Positions 1-5,404 of a DNA stretch of 10,104 nt are shown one piece after another; positions within the stretch are counted from its first letter, which is position 1, and each line of letters begins with the position of its first letter. The stretch comes from Bog-159 sp049514955 (GTDB lineage: Bacteria; Acidobacteriota; Terriglobia; Bryobacterales; Bryobacteraceae): positions 1-10,104 of the forward strand of contig JBEKUO010000229.1 in the NCBI GenBank assembly GCA_049514955.1. The letters run 5' to 3'. The notes under the pieces are model-generated. The model saw only the letters and a list, made by a program, of their open reading frames with translations. It ran no database searches and had not been told where the DNA came from. A program made the translations under genes and the position numbers.

Positions 1-795
1 GTGAAGAGAAGTTACGCTAAAGCGGCCAGGTGGTATCGCAAGGCTGCTGACGCGGGATACGCGGACGCCCAGAACGACCTCGGCTTTGCCTATTACAGCG
101 CTCGAGGCGTACCGCGGAATTATTCTCAAGCACTGTTTTGGTTCCGCAAAGGCGCCGAACAAGGAGAAGCGCACGCAAAATTCAACCTCGGCTGCATGTA
201 CCGGGATGGCAGAGGCGTGCCGCAGGACCGCGGTGAGGCGCTTCGCTGGTTTCGTGCGGCCGCCGATCAAGGAGATGCCGATGCGCAGTCCGAGCTCGCG
301 AGCCTTGGCCCAAAGATGCCCCGCGAACAAATTGCGGAAGCGCTGCCGGCGACGCCGGGCAATGCACGGGTACAGAGCAGCTCGGGCGCGATGAACGCCA
401 AGGGATTCGTGGCAATGCTGTTGGAGGGAGGTGTTTATAAGGTTCCCGTTCTCATAAATGACACGATCACTCTTAAGTTCGTACTTGATAGCGGCGCGAC
501 AGATGTGACCATTCCTGCTGACGTTGTGACGACCTTGATGCGAAGTGAGACGATCACCAAATCCGATTTTATTGGCGTCGAGACTTACACTTTGGCGGAC
601 GGCTCAAAGACATCATCACCCACATTCCGAATCAGATCGCTGAAAGTTGGAGATATGGCTCTTCAAAATGTCATGGGCAGCGTGGCGAGGCGAGAGGGAG
701 ATTTGCTTCTTGGGCAAAGCTTTCTCGGTCGCTTCAAGTCGTGGTCCATTGACAACACAACGCATACACTGGTTCTTGAGCCAAGCGAGCAGTAA
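1..795 (+). CDS. Sel1-repeat / retropepsin-like aspartic protease fusion (5' partial)
   Basis: The N-terminal part carries Sel1-like repeats of about 36 residues at roughly 5-40, 41-76 and 77-103, with the hallmark A..WYRKAAD.G.A.AQ..LG pattern. A low-complexity linker follows (about 104-130). The C-terminal domain (about 136-260) resembles clan AA retropepsin-like proteases: LDSGAT at 162-167 supplies the catalytic Asp and LLGQSFL at 236-242 is the usual second conserved segment. Such one-Asp domains work as homodimers. Sel1 repeats are known protein-protein scaffolds, so a role in envelope or regulatory proteolysis is inference. The first codon is GTG at base 1 and already lies inside a repeat, so the real start, and any signal peptide or extra repeats, almost certainly lie left of the window. 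The gene ends convergently 40 bases from the next minus-strand gene. Confidence 0.85.
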   Translation: MKRSYAKAARWYRKAADAGYADAQNDLGFAYYSARGVPRNYSQALFWFRKGAEQGEAHAKFNLGCMYRDGRGVPQDRGEALRWFRAAADQGDADAQSELASLGPKMPREQIAEALPATPGNARVQSSSGAMNAKGFVAMLLEGGVYKVPVLINDTITLKFVLDSGATDVTIPADVVTTLMRSETITKSDFIGVETYTLADGSKTSSPTFRIRSLKVGDMALQNVMGSVARREGDLLLGQSFLGRFKSWSIDNTTHTLVLEPSEQ

Positions 796-834
796 CCCGA
801 TTTGTGCGCCCCTGACGAATAGGGTAGCCGTACT

Positions 835-1173
835 TCACTTGTATCTTTCCTTGCCCGATCGCCGCGGCTTCCTCTTCTTCCTAAGCGGCTCCGCCGCCCG
901 CAAGAGTGGATGTTCGGCTGCCAAAGCAAGAAACCCGGGAGCGCCCACGCTGTTGTATAGGCCAACAGCAACGGGCCTCGTGAATGGTTTAGGCGCGTCG
1001 ATCCGTAGCAAGTACCAGATGAGGCCGCAGTACGTGCAACGCCAGAGCTTGTGGCTTCGGAGTTTTTGCCATGCCCCATCCGGCATTTCAACAGCGGACG
1101 GGTCTTGAACCTCAACGACAATGTTTCCGCGCGCGCAGTTAAGAGACGGACAGACAGGCACCATACTGCGCAT
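835..1173 (-). CDS. Hypothetical protein with two Cys pairs (zinc-ribbon-like)
   Basis: A 112-residue protein of no family I recognise. It has C8-x4-C13 near the N-terminus and CTYCG (C46, C49) in the middle, set in W-R-C-T-Y-C-G-L-I-W, which looks like the second knuckle of a zinc ribbon. The C-terminus is very basic (RKKRKPRRSGK), which would suit nucleic-acid contact. ATG at 1171-1173 and ATG at 1162-1164 are both possible starts and neither has a strong ribosome site. It lies 92 bases downstream of the HigA-like gene on the same strand and could be cotranscribed. Two other open frames cover the same bases. I chose this one for the paired cysteines, and the call is moderate only. Confidence 0.45.
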   Translation of the reverse strand: MRSMVPVCPSLNCARGNIVVEVQDPSAVEMPDGAWQKLRSHKLWRCTYCGLIWYLLRIDAPKPFTRPVAVGLYNSVGAPGFLALAAEHPLLRAAEPLRKKRKPRRSGKERYK

Positions 1174-1265
1174 TATGGACCGGACATATGAAAACCGTCA
1201 AGCCCGCGATTGGCGCGAGTTCCATGAATGGGCAAACCTCTAGACCAGTTGCAACCCTTTCAGGT

Positions 1266-1520
1266 TCATCCTGTCCGCGCATACATGGCAAGATCGTACT
1301 GCGCCTGTTGCACAAGCCAGCCGTCCGCGGTACCGCCGAAAACCTTCGATAGCCTGACGGCCATTTCAGGAGAAATGCCGCGCTTCTCATTGACGAGTTC
1401 CGAAAGCGTGTTGCGGGTGACACCGAGGGCTTCGGCGGCGTCCGTAATGGTCAAGCCCAAAGGCTCGATGCACTCGCGCAAAACAACGCCTCCGGGGTGT
1501 GGTGGGTTCTTCATGGTCAT
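1266..1520 (-). CDS. higA: HigA-type antitoxin, XRE helix-turn-helix
   Basis: An 84-residue antitoxin of the HigA/VapI class. NPPHPGGVVLRE and IEPLGLT near the N-terminus are the family signature. The helix-turn-helix spans about residues 24-46 (TDAAEALGVTRNTLSELVN), followed by RGISPEMAVRLSKVFGG and the QAQYDLA motif. These proteins normally neutralise a HigB mRNA interferase and repress their own operon. I chose ATG at 1518-1520 (with a second ATG at 1512-1514) because homologs start close to the HPG motif and a purine-rich AGAGAG lies just upstream; a longer frame reaches 1583 but runs through the higB remnant. The protein is slightly short at its C-terminus. The +2 frame after codon 83 continues as MNLKGLQLV then stop, which could be a frameshifted natural tail. 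Its partner toxin is truncated, so this is probably an orphan antitoxin. Confidence 0.85.
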   Translation of the reverse strand: MTMKNPPHPGGVVLRECIEPLGLTITDAAEALGVTRNTLSELVNEKRGISPEMAVRLSKVFGGTADGWLVQQAQYDLAMYARTG

Positions 1521-1536
1521 GGGTCGCGCTCTCTGT

Positions 1537-1623
1537 CTAATGGTAATCGACATAATCAACATCCTCGGCGTGGCCTTCGGCAAAGCGGAAAATCACCCAC
1601 CAGTTAGCCCGAACGGTCACGGC
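1537..1623 (-). pseudogene. higB: 3' remnant of a HigB/RelE-family toxin gene
   Basis: Reading minus-strand from 1623 gives about 28 codons ending VRANWWVIFRF, AEGHAEDVDYVDYH and a TAG at 1537-1539. This is the classic HigB C-terminus (R-x-N-x-W-R-[IV]-x-F-R-F ... DAxDVxxxDYH). The frame hits TAG at 1624-1626, and no other frame upstream continues the HigB pattern, so about 60-65 N-terminal residues are gone. It sits 16 bases upstream of the higA start, which is normal higBA spacing. The break is directly against the stop of the DUF2442 gene at 1636. The fragment is too short for a working RNase. Seen directly: the motif, the stop and the position. Inferred: loss by replacement or insertion of the upstream gene pair. 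Confidence 0.7.
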
Positions 1624-1661
1624 CTAGGAGCCTTTCTACCGTCCCAGTGACTTCCTAGGCC
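1621..1661. repeat. Perfect 9-bp inverted repeat at the higB break point
   Basis: GGCCTAGGA at 1621-1629 is the exact reverse complement of TCCTAGGCC at 1653-1661, separated by 23 bases. The repeat straddles the end of the DUF2442 gene and touches the first surviving codon of the higB remnant. There is no T tract, so a standard intrinsic terminator is unlikely. It could be a scar of the rearrangement, a protein-binding operator, or a hairpin insulating the two modules. Confidence 0.6.
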
Positions 1662-2049
1662 TTCCCCCTAACCTACCATTTGCTCTGGAAGCCGCCCTTT
1701 TAGCTCTGCTCCTGGATTGGCCGCCAATCTGACCCAGCCTGGACGCCATCCAGCTCTTTGAACCCAGAATGCCTTCCAAGAGCCCCGGCACGTAAAGGTC
1801 TGCATCCACGGCTGGAAAGTGGATGCCGAACCCCGACGGGCTGATTTCTATTTCGTTAAGCTGTGAGGGCTTGGCGTCTTCCAGTCCTTCCACATCGCCG
1901 GGCGAGAAGCTCACGATCAGCTTGGAACTGAGCTGAATCACGATTCGCCTGGTCTTGCGATCGTAATGCGCGGCAACTACTCGTGGAACGCTTCCTTCCA
2001 GGGCCTTCGCACGCTGGTCTGCCAATTCGAAATCGTCACGCGATGCCAT
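1636..2049 (-). CDS. DUF2442 protein with basic AT-hook-like tail (putative antitoxin)
   Basis: A 137-residue protein. Residues about 20-95 match the DUF2442 pattern (a strand-rich domain with VVAAHYD, L.V.FSPGDVEGL, L..IEISPSGFGIHFPAVDADLYVPGLL). The tail from about 98 is Ala/Arg/Gly rich and ends GGRPRK at 128-133, an AT-hook-like DNA-binding motif. DUF2442 genes are commonly found beside DUF4160 genes, and the pair is widely treated as a putative toxin-antitoxin module. The basic tail would fit a DNA-binding, autoregulating antitoxin; that role is inference. The start ATG at 2047-2049 overlaps the end of the DUF4160 gene by 14 bases, implying translational coupling. The end abuts the truncated higB. 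Confidence 0.8.
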   Translation of the reverse strand: MASRDDFELADQRAKALEGSVPRVVAAHYDRKTRRIVIQLSSKLIVSFSPGDVEGLEDAKPSQLNEIEISPSGFGIHFPAVDADLYVPGLLEGILGSKSWMASRLGQIGGQSRSRAKRAASRANGRLGGRPRKSLGR

Positions 2050-2284
2050 GAATATGCTCCCAAGCCTTGCACAACTCTTTCAAGTGTTCCGTCAGGACGG
2101 TTAGCATGTGCCTGATCTCCCGCCGCGAGAATCCATAATTCTCGCGGATCTCTATCGGTCCTGCCGGACAGTTCAGATCGAACACTGCCTCGCAACCTCG
2201 ACCAATTACATGAACATGAGCCGGTCGATGATCGTTCGGATAAACCACAACCCGCAGTCCATCAAACCTGAGAACGTTGGGCAC
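2036..2284 (-). CDS. DUF4160 protein (putative toxin partner of DUF2442)
   Basis: An 82-residue, full-length DUF4160 domain. The signature YPNDHRPAHVHV lies at about 15-26, followed by EAVFDLNCPAGPIEIRENYGFS and a C-terminal helix ending CKAWEHIHG. The start is GTG at 2282-2284; homologs begin at this point (MPxVLR). No strong ribosome site is visible. A TAGAAT hexamer lies 7 bases before the GTG, so a leaderless message is possible. The molecular activity of DUF4160 is not established; toxin status rests on its regular pairing with DUF2442. It is divergent from the monooxygenase-like gene that begins 95 bases away. Confidence 0.8.
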   Translation of the reverse strand: MPNVLRFDGLRVVVYPNDHRPAHVHVIGRGCEAVFDLNCPAGPIEIRENYGFSRREIRHMLTVLTEHLKELCKAWEHIHGIA

Positions 2285-2378
2285 TGCACCGATTCTAGCA
2301 AGGTTCCTAAACGCTTGGGTTTTAGGCTGCCGTCGCCCAGCCCCAAACCCCTCCCCTGCGTCACGCTACGATGTAACC

Positions 2379-2684
2379 ATGCTGATCGTTCACGTTCATG
2401 TCCACGTCAAACCGGAATTCGTAGACGCCTTCCGGCAGGCCACCATCGAGAACGCGCGGCACAGTGTCCGGGAGCCGGGCATCGCGCGCTTCGACGTCGT
2501 CGTGCAGTCGGACGACCCCACGCGGTTCGTGCTCGTCGAAGTGTACCGGACCGCCGAAGCGCCCGCGCGGCACAGAGAAACGGCGCACTACCTGGCTTGG
2601 CGTGACGCGGCTGTGGACATGCTGGCCGAGCCCCGCACCAGGGTGGAGTACGCCAACGTTTTTCCGGACGACTCGGGCTGGTAA
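2379..2684 (+). CDS. Antibiotic biosynthesis monooxygenase (ABM) domain protein
   Basis: A 101-residue single-domain protein of the ABM/LsrG-like dimeric ferredoxin-fold family. Visible hallmarks are the first strand MLIVHVHVHVKPE, the helix F..A...N...S..EPG, IARFDVV, then the FVLVEVYRT strand and HRETAHYLAWRD (about 65-76), with the closing YANVFPDD. ABM proteins are cofactor-free monooxygenases or isomerases of small aromatic or quinone compounds; the substrate here is unknown. I set the start at ATG 2379-2381 because the fold begins there; an upstream in-frame ATG at 2277 would add 34 non-homologous residues. Only 6 bases separate it from the following dehydrogenase gene, so the two form an operon and probably shared a catabolic pathway. 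Confidence 0.85.
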   Translation: MLIVHVHVHVKPEFVDAFRQATIENARHSVREPGIARFDVVVQSDDPTRFVLVEVYRTAEAPARHRETAHYLAWRDAAVDMLAEPRTRVEYANVFPDDSGW

Positions 2685-2690
2685 CGCGCC

Positions 2691-3125
2691 ATGCGTTTCG
2701 AATTCGCCACGGCTGCGCGCATCGTCTTCGGCGCGGGCACGGTGCGGGACATCCCGGCGGCGGCGCGTGAGATGGGACAGCGGGCGCTGCTGGTCACGCG
2801 GCGGTCGGCGAATTTTGAGAACAATTTCGAGGGCAGTTTCGAGAAGATGGGAATCGCGGGCATGCCGTTCCCGATCCACGGCGAACCCACCGTGGACCTG
2901 ATCCGGCAGGGAACGCAATTGGCGCGCGGCGAAGCCTGCGATCTGGTGATTGCGCTCGGCGGCGGCAGCGCGATCGACGCCGGCAAAGCCATCGCGGCAT
3001 TGCTGGCCAACGGCGGCGATCCGCTCGATTACCTGGAAGTGGTGGGGCAGGGAAGACCGCTGACCCGCCCGTCGGCGCCATTCATCGCCGAAGGTGTGGG
3101 CGATGAAGAAGATGCTTTACGTTAA
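2691..3125 (+). pseudogene. Iron-containing alcohol dehydrogenase / maleylacetate reductase-like, truncated
   Basis: Residues 1-133 are a clear N-terminal Rossmann-like domain of the iron-containing ADH family: FGAGTVRDIP at 13-22, ALLVT at 32-36, and the nucleotide-binding GGGSAIDAGK at 90-99, then PLDYLEVVG and LTRPSAPFIA. In intact relatives the next residues are I-P-T-T-A-G-T-G-[AS]-E. Here the frame turns into unrelated EGVGDEEDALR and stops. The metal-binding C-terminal domain (about 250 residues) is absent and does not reappear downstream in the window. The break falls at about 3089/3090, right where the mobile-element remnant begins. The product should be inactive. Earlier role, inferred with the ABM partner: oxidoreduction in breakdown of a small cyclic or aromatic compound. 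Confidence 0.8.
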
Positions 3126-3267
3126 GGGTTTGCCGTTCCATCTGGCCGGAACCAAAGTGTACCGGGAAGCCGATGGGACTCCGACCTTCGAGTGCCCCCA
3201 TTGCGTGCGGCGCGGGGTTCCCCTGCATTTGGAGAAGGCATTGGCGCACTATGCACGGAAACGCTGA
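3103..3267 (+). CDS. 54-residue CxxC mini-protein preceding a recombinase remnant
   Basis: The frame ATG 3103 to TGA 3265-3267 encodes 54 residues beginning MKKMLYVKGLPFHLAGTK. It has FECPHC (CxxC) in the middle and ends in the basic stretch LAHYARKR. A fair ribosome site (GAAGG, 8 bases upstream) is present. Its last 17 bases overlap the ATG of the tyrosine recombinase fragment, a tight coupling typical of genes carried on one element. I do not recognise the family. The single CxxC pair could bind zinc as a dimer. It begins only about 13 bases after the dehydrogenase break, so it probably arrived with the element. Confidence 0.45.
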   Translation: MKKMLYVKGLPFHLAGTKVYREADGTPTFECPHCVRRGVPLHLEKALAHYARKR

Positions 3268-3487
3268 ACTCTTCCCGCATAGCGTGCCTCGCAGCCTGGC
3301 GGCGATTGCCGCCAGGCCTCCGGCGCTGTTCTTGCCGGACGAAAAGGCGGGGGAAAGATTCTTTCAGTTCTTCACGGCCCACGTCAGAAACAGTCACACA
3401 CGGCGGGCCTATTACGAGGCCGCCTGCCGCTTTGCTGACTGGCGTGAAGGCCGGTCACGGCCCAGAAACGTTTCATCTGCCCTTTGA
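3251..3487 (+). pseudogene. Tyrosine recombinase (XerC/D-like), N-terminal fragment
   Basis: The 78 residues include PPALFLPD and ERFFQFFTAHVRN.HTRRAYYEAACRFADW (about 35-64), the SAM-like core-binding domain of phage-type integrases. After W64 the sequence leaves the family (REGRSRPRNVSSAL, stop). The catalytic domain with R...HxxR...Y is absent; reading all frames through to 4080 I found no continuation. It is therefore a dead fragment. Its position next to the broken dehydrogenase suggests an element inserted there and then decayed or was mostly deleted. Confidence 0.65.
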
Positions 3488-3601
3488 GCGGATGCAGCCG
3501 AAACGCCGGTAAGTCCATGTGAGCAACTGTGGGGGCGGCATGAATCGTTGCCAAAATATCCCGCAGCTTGCCAACATGTTCCGGGTTTACACCGCTCGGG
3601 T
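3488..3601. other. Intergenic stretch, nothing recognised
   Basis: About 110 bases between the recombinase fragment and the broken secreted-protein remnant. Short frames exist but none has family-like features, and I see no hairpin plus T tract or repeat. Confidence 0.4.
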
Positions 3602-3878
3602 CGTCCTACTCAAAAAGGCGTTTCAGTCCCCTACCAGGACTACCAAGGCTGCACTACGAGCGACGGATGCCTTTGGGCTTCGATATCACCAGCGGAGCAG
3701 TCCCCAGTCACCCCACTCGGGGCATCCAAGTAAACGCGGGCAGCAGCGGTATCGTCGTCGACAATGCCTCGAGTTTCTCCGGGGCCTCGCAGATTTACTT
3801 CACCTCGGTGGGCGCCAACGATACCTGCACCACGGCGGCGCCGGCATCGCCATCCAGACAACCCAGGCCGCGCCGTAG
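3602..3878 (+). pseudogene. Frameshifted remnant of a secreted repeat-type protein
   Basis: Three successive reading frames give protein-like text that fits together. One frame reads YQDYQGCTTSDGCLW...SPVTPLG up to about 3715. The next reads GIQVNAGSSGIVVDN and GASQIYFTSVG up to about 3835. The third reads HHGGAGIAIQTTQAAP with TAG at 3876-3878. The Ser/Gly/Asn-rich, strand-rich style and the ...Q.AP ending resemble the C-termini of exported repeat proteins I associate with Acidobacteriota. No single frame covers it, so at least two indels are present, at about 3715 and 3835. The identity is a recollection-level match, so confidence is modest. It ends 16 bases before the small peptide gene. 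Confidence 0.4.
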
Positions 3879-3894
3879 AAAGCGAGAGGAAACC

Positions 3895-4065
3895 ATGAGT
3901 CAACCTACGAAGAAGCCCTACCACCCGCCCACCCTTCGATTCGAGCGTGCCTTTGAAACGTTGGCACTGACCTGCGGCAAGGTTCAGACCACCCAGTCGG
4001 GATGCCACCAGAACCGGAAGACTTCCTGGTTAATAACTGGTCTGCCACCCGCGTGGACCCCATGA
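3895..4065 (+). CDS. Small YxxPxL-leader peptide, possible RiPP precursor
   Basis: A 56-residue peptide preceded by a strong purine-rich site (GAGAGGA at 3884-3890, 4 bases before ATG). Residues 6-14, KKPYHPPTL, contain Y-x-x-P-x-L, the leader motif that RRE/PqqD-like B1 proteins bind in lasso peptide precursors and that recurs in other small leader peptides. A helix-like segment RFERAFETLALT follows, then two cysteines in a polar stretch, C27-G-K...S-G-C37-H. After about residue 44 the sequence (WLITGLPPAWTP) looks unlike the rest, and the bases underneath encode an ADOP C-terminal remnant in another frame, so the original stop may have been lost in a deletion. No modifying enzyme lies beside it. 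Seen: motif, Cys, ribosome site. Inferred: precursor role. Confidence 0.5.
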   Translation: MSQPTKKPYHPPTLRFERAFETLALTCGKVQTTQSGCHQNRKTSWLITGLPPAWTP

Positions 4066-4085
4066 AAGCGCTGCCCTACGAGTGA
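4038..4085 (+). pseudogene. C-terminal scar of an ADOP/MacB-FtsX permease
   Basis: In the frame ending at TGA 4083-4085 the bases encode WSATRVDPMKALPYE and stop. This closely follows the conserved end of acidobacterial duplicated orphan permeases and MacB-type permeases (A-[ST]-R-[VA]-[DE]-P-[ML]-x-A-L-R-Y-E-stop). The match cannot be followed confidently upstream of 4038. It suggests that an ADOP gene once preceded cysE and was almost entirely deleted. The call rests on a short motif. Confidence 0.4.
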
Positions 4086-4801
4086 ACGCCGCTGGTTCCA
4101 AATTTGACAATCCGGTAGCGGCGGAACAACATCAGATAAGGGTGCTGCGAGCTGTCAAGGAACAGATCGACACGATTTTCCGGGAAGACCCGGCCGCTAA
4201 AAGTGTCGTCGAGATCCTGCTTTGCTACCCGGGCTTCCATGCCATCCTGGCGCACCGCTTGGCACACAAGCTGTACCGCGCCCGTATCCCTTTGCTGCCG
4301 CGCCTGATCTCGCAGTGCAGCCGTTTCTTCACCGGCATCGAGATTCATCCTGGTGCACATATCGGACGGCGCTTCTTCATCGATCACGGGATGGGCGTGG
4401 TGATTGGCGAAACCACCGAGATCGGCGACGACGTGCTGCTCTACCAGGGTGTCACGCTGGGTGGCACGGGAAACGAAAAAGGCAAGCGGCATCCCACGCT
4501 GGGCAATCACGTGGTGGTGGGCACCGGAGCAAAGGTGCTCGGCAACATTCGCATCGGCGACCACGTCAAGGTCGGCGCGGGATCGGTGGTCGTGCGACCG
4601 GTTCCGGACAACTGTACGGTGGTCGGCGTGCCGGGCCGTGTGGTGCGTACACGCGGCGAGAGTGGCGTGTTGGAGCACGGCACACTGCCGGACCCGGAAG
4701 GGCAGGCGCTCGACGACCTGGCGCAACGCGTGTCCGAATTGGAAGCCATGGTGCGGCAACTGGCCGGCGAGCGCCTGGAGATCGAGCCACGGCGCAAATG
4801 A
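4082..4801 (+). CDS. cysE: Serine O-acetyltransferase
   Basis: Makes O-acetyl-L-serine from L-serine and acetyl-CoA, the committed step of cysteine biosynthesis, in the cytosol. Residues about 21-75 are the N-terminal helical region (EDPAAKSVVEILLCYPGFHAI..HRLAH.LYR). The left-handed beta-helix of hexapeptide repeats spans about 85-190 with IDHGMGVVIGETTEIG (100-115), GVTLGGTG (123-130), KRHPTLG and VPGRVV. The tail holds a leucine-heptad, coiled-coil-like segment (210-232). At 239 residues it fits the shorter bacterial form. The listed GTG at 4082 overlaps the ADOP scar and has no ribosome site. Homologs align from about residue 21, so GTG at 4142 is an alternative start. The gene overlaps the metalloprotease gene by 4 bases (ATGA). 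Confidence 0.93.
   Translation: MNAAGSKFDNPVAAEQHQIRVLRAVKEQIDTIFREDPAAKSVVEILLCYPGFHAILAHRLAHKLYRARIPLLPRLISQCSRFFTGIEIHPGAHIGRRFFIDHGMGVVIGETTEIGDDVLLYQGVTLGGTGNEKGKRHPTLGNHVVVGTGAKVLGNIRIGDHVKVGAGSVVVRPVPDNCTVVGVPGRVVRTRGESGVLEHGTLPDPEGQALDDLAQRVSELEAMVRQLAGERLEIEPRRK
4104..4132 (+). promoter_or_regulatory. Possible cysE promoter (TTGACA-17-CAACAT)
   Basis: A perfect -35 hexamer TTGACA at 4104-4109 is followed after 17 bases by CAACAT at 4127-4132, a poor but allowed -10. Transcription would begin near 4139-4141, immediately at the GTG at 4142, which would give a leaderless cysE message and a 219-residue protein. This is pattern reading only. Confidence 0.25.
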
Positions 4802-5403
4802 TCGGGCCTCGATTGGTCTGCCTGTTGTGGGCCGCCGCCTTGCCGGGCGCGGATGTTTACACCTACTGGATTCAGCCCTGCACAGAAGATGTGGCGGCCC
4901 TCTCCGGGTGCCGCGCGGCCGATCCGGATCTGGCGCAGTGGGCGTTGGAAGCCTGGCAGCAAACGTCCGGCGGCGGATTGCGTTTCGTGCCCGCCAACGG
5001 CCAGTATGACGCCCGTATCCGCTTCTACTGGCTTGGACGGAGGCCCCAGCTCTACGGCGATGCGCGGCTTGTGTATCTCAATGGCAAGCGCGCCTGGGCC
5101 ATCGAGGTGCATCCCGACCTGTCGCAATACGGGCCGCGCATCGACGCCGCCGGCAACAACGATGCGCTGTTCCGCGACACGGTCGTGTATCTGACTTGCC
5201 TGCATGAGGCCGGCCACGCCATCGGGCTGCCGCACACCGCGGATTTCGCCGACATCATGTACAGCTTCCAATACGGCGGCGACGTGCTCGAATACTTCAG
5301 CCGGTATCGCAGCGAGTTGAAAGGCCGATCCGACATCTGCTTGCATTCGGGGATTTCCGAGGCCGAGCGGAAGCGGGTGGCGGGCATGTATGCAGGTCCG
5401 TGA
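4798..5403 (+). CDS. Secreted matrixin-like zinc metalloprotease (metzincin)
   Basis: A 201-residue protein. A hydrophobic N-terminus (VCLLWAAALPGA, about 7-18) looks like a signal peptide with cleavage near residue 18. The zinc site HEAGHAIGLPH at 136-146 is the full metzincin pattern HExxHxxGxxH, and IMYS (153-156) follows as the Met-turn. EAWQQTSGGGLRFV (51-64) is the usual matrixin helix-strand before the active domain. Four cysteines outside the signal (28, 38, 134, 181) could form disulfides in the periplasm or outside. The start ATG at 4798-4800 overlaps the cysE stop (ATGA), so translation is coupled. A link to sulfur metabolism is not obvious and the substrate is unknown. There is no separate propeptide or cysteine switch that I can see. 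Confidence 0.8.
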   Translation: MIGPRLVCLLWAAALPGADVYTYWIQPCTEDVAALSGCRAADPDLAQWALEAWQQTSGGGLRFVPANGQYDARIRFYWLGRRPQLYGDARLVYLNGKRAWAIEVHPDLSQYGPRIDAAGNNDALFRDTVVYLTCLHEAGHAIGLPHTADFADIMYSFQYGGDVLEYFSRYRSELKGRSDICLHSGISEAERKRVAGMYAGP

Positions 5404-5404
5404 C

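Noticed and set aside
647..1121. Two overlapping frames (plus 647-1108, minus 663-1121) over the 3' ends of the protease and Cys-pair genes
   Set aside because: Both cross the end of the aspartic protease gene and show no domain pattern; the frame at 835-1173 minus fits better.
2361..2918. A 185-codon minus-strand frame opposite the ABM and dehydrogenase genes
   Set aside because: Antisense to two genes with well-defined motifs; no domain of its own.
4076..4759. A 227-codon minus-strand frame opposite cysE
   Set aside because: Exact antisense shadow of the hexapeptide-repeat gene; His/Arg-rich without family features.
4222..4797. Long in-frame upstream extension of the metalloprotease gene
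   Set aside because: The extension runs out of frame through cysE and has shadow-type composition; a signal peptide begins at ATG 4798.
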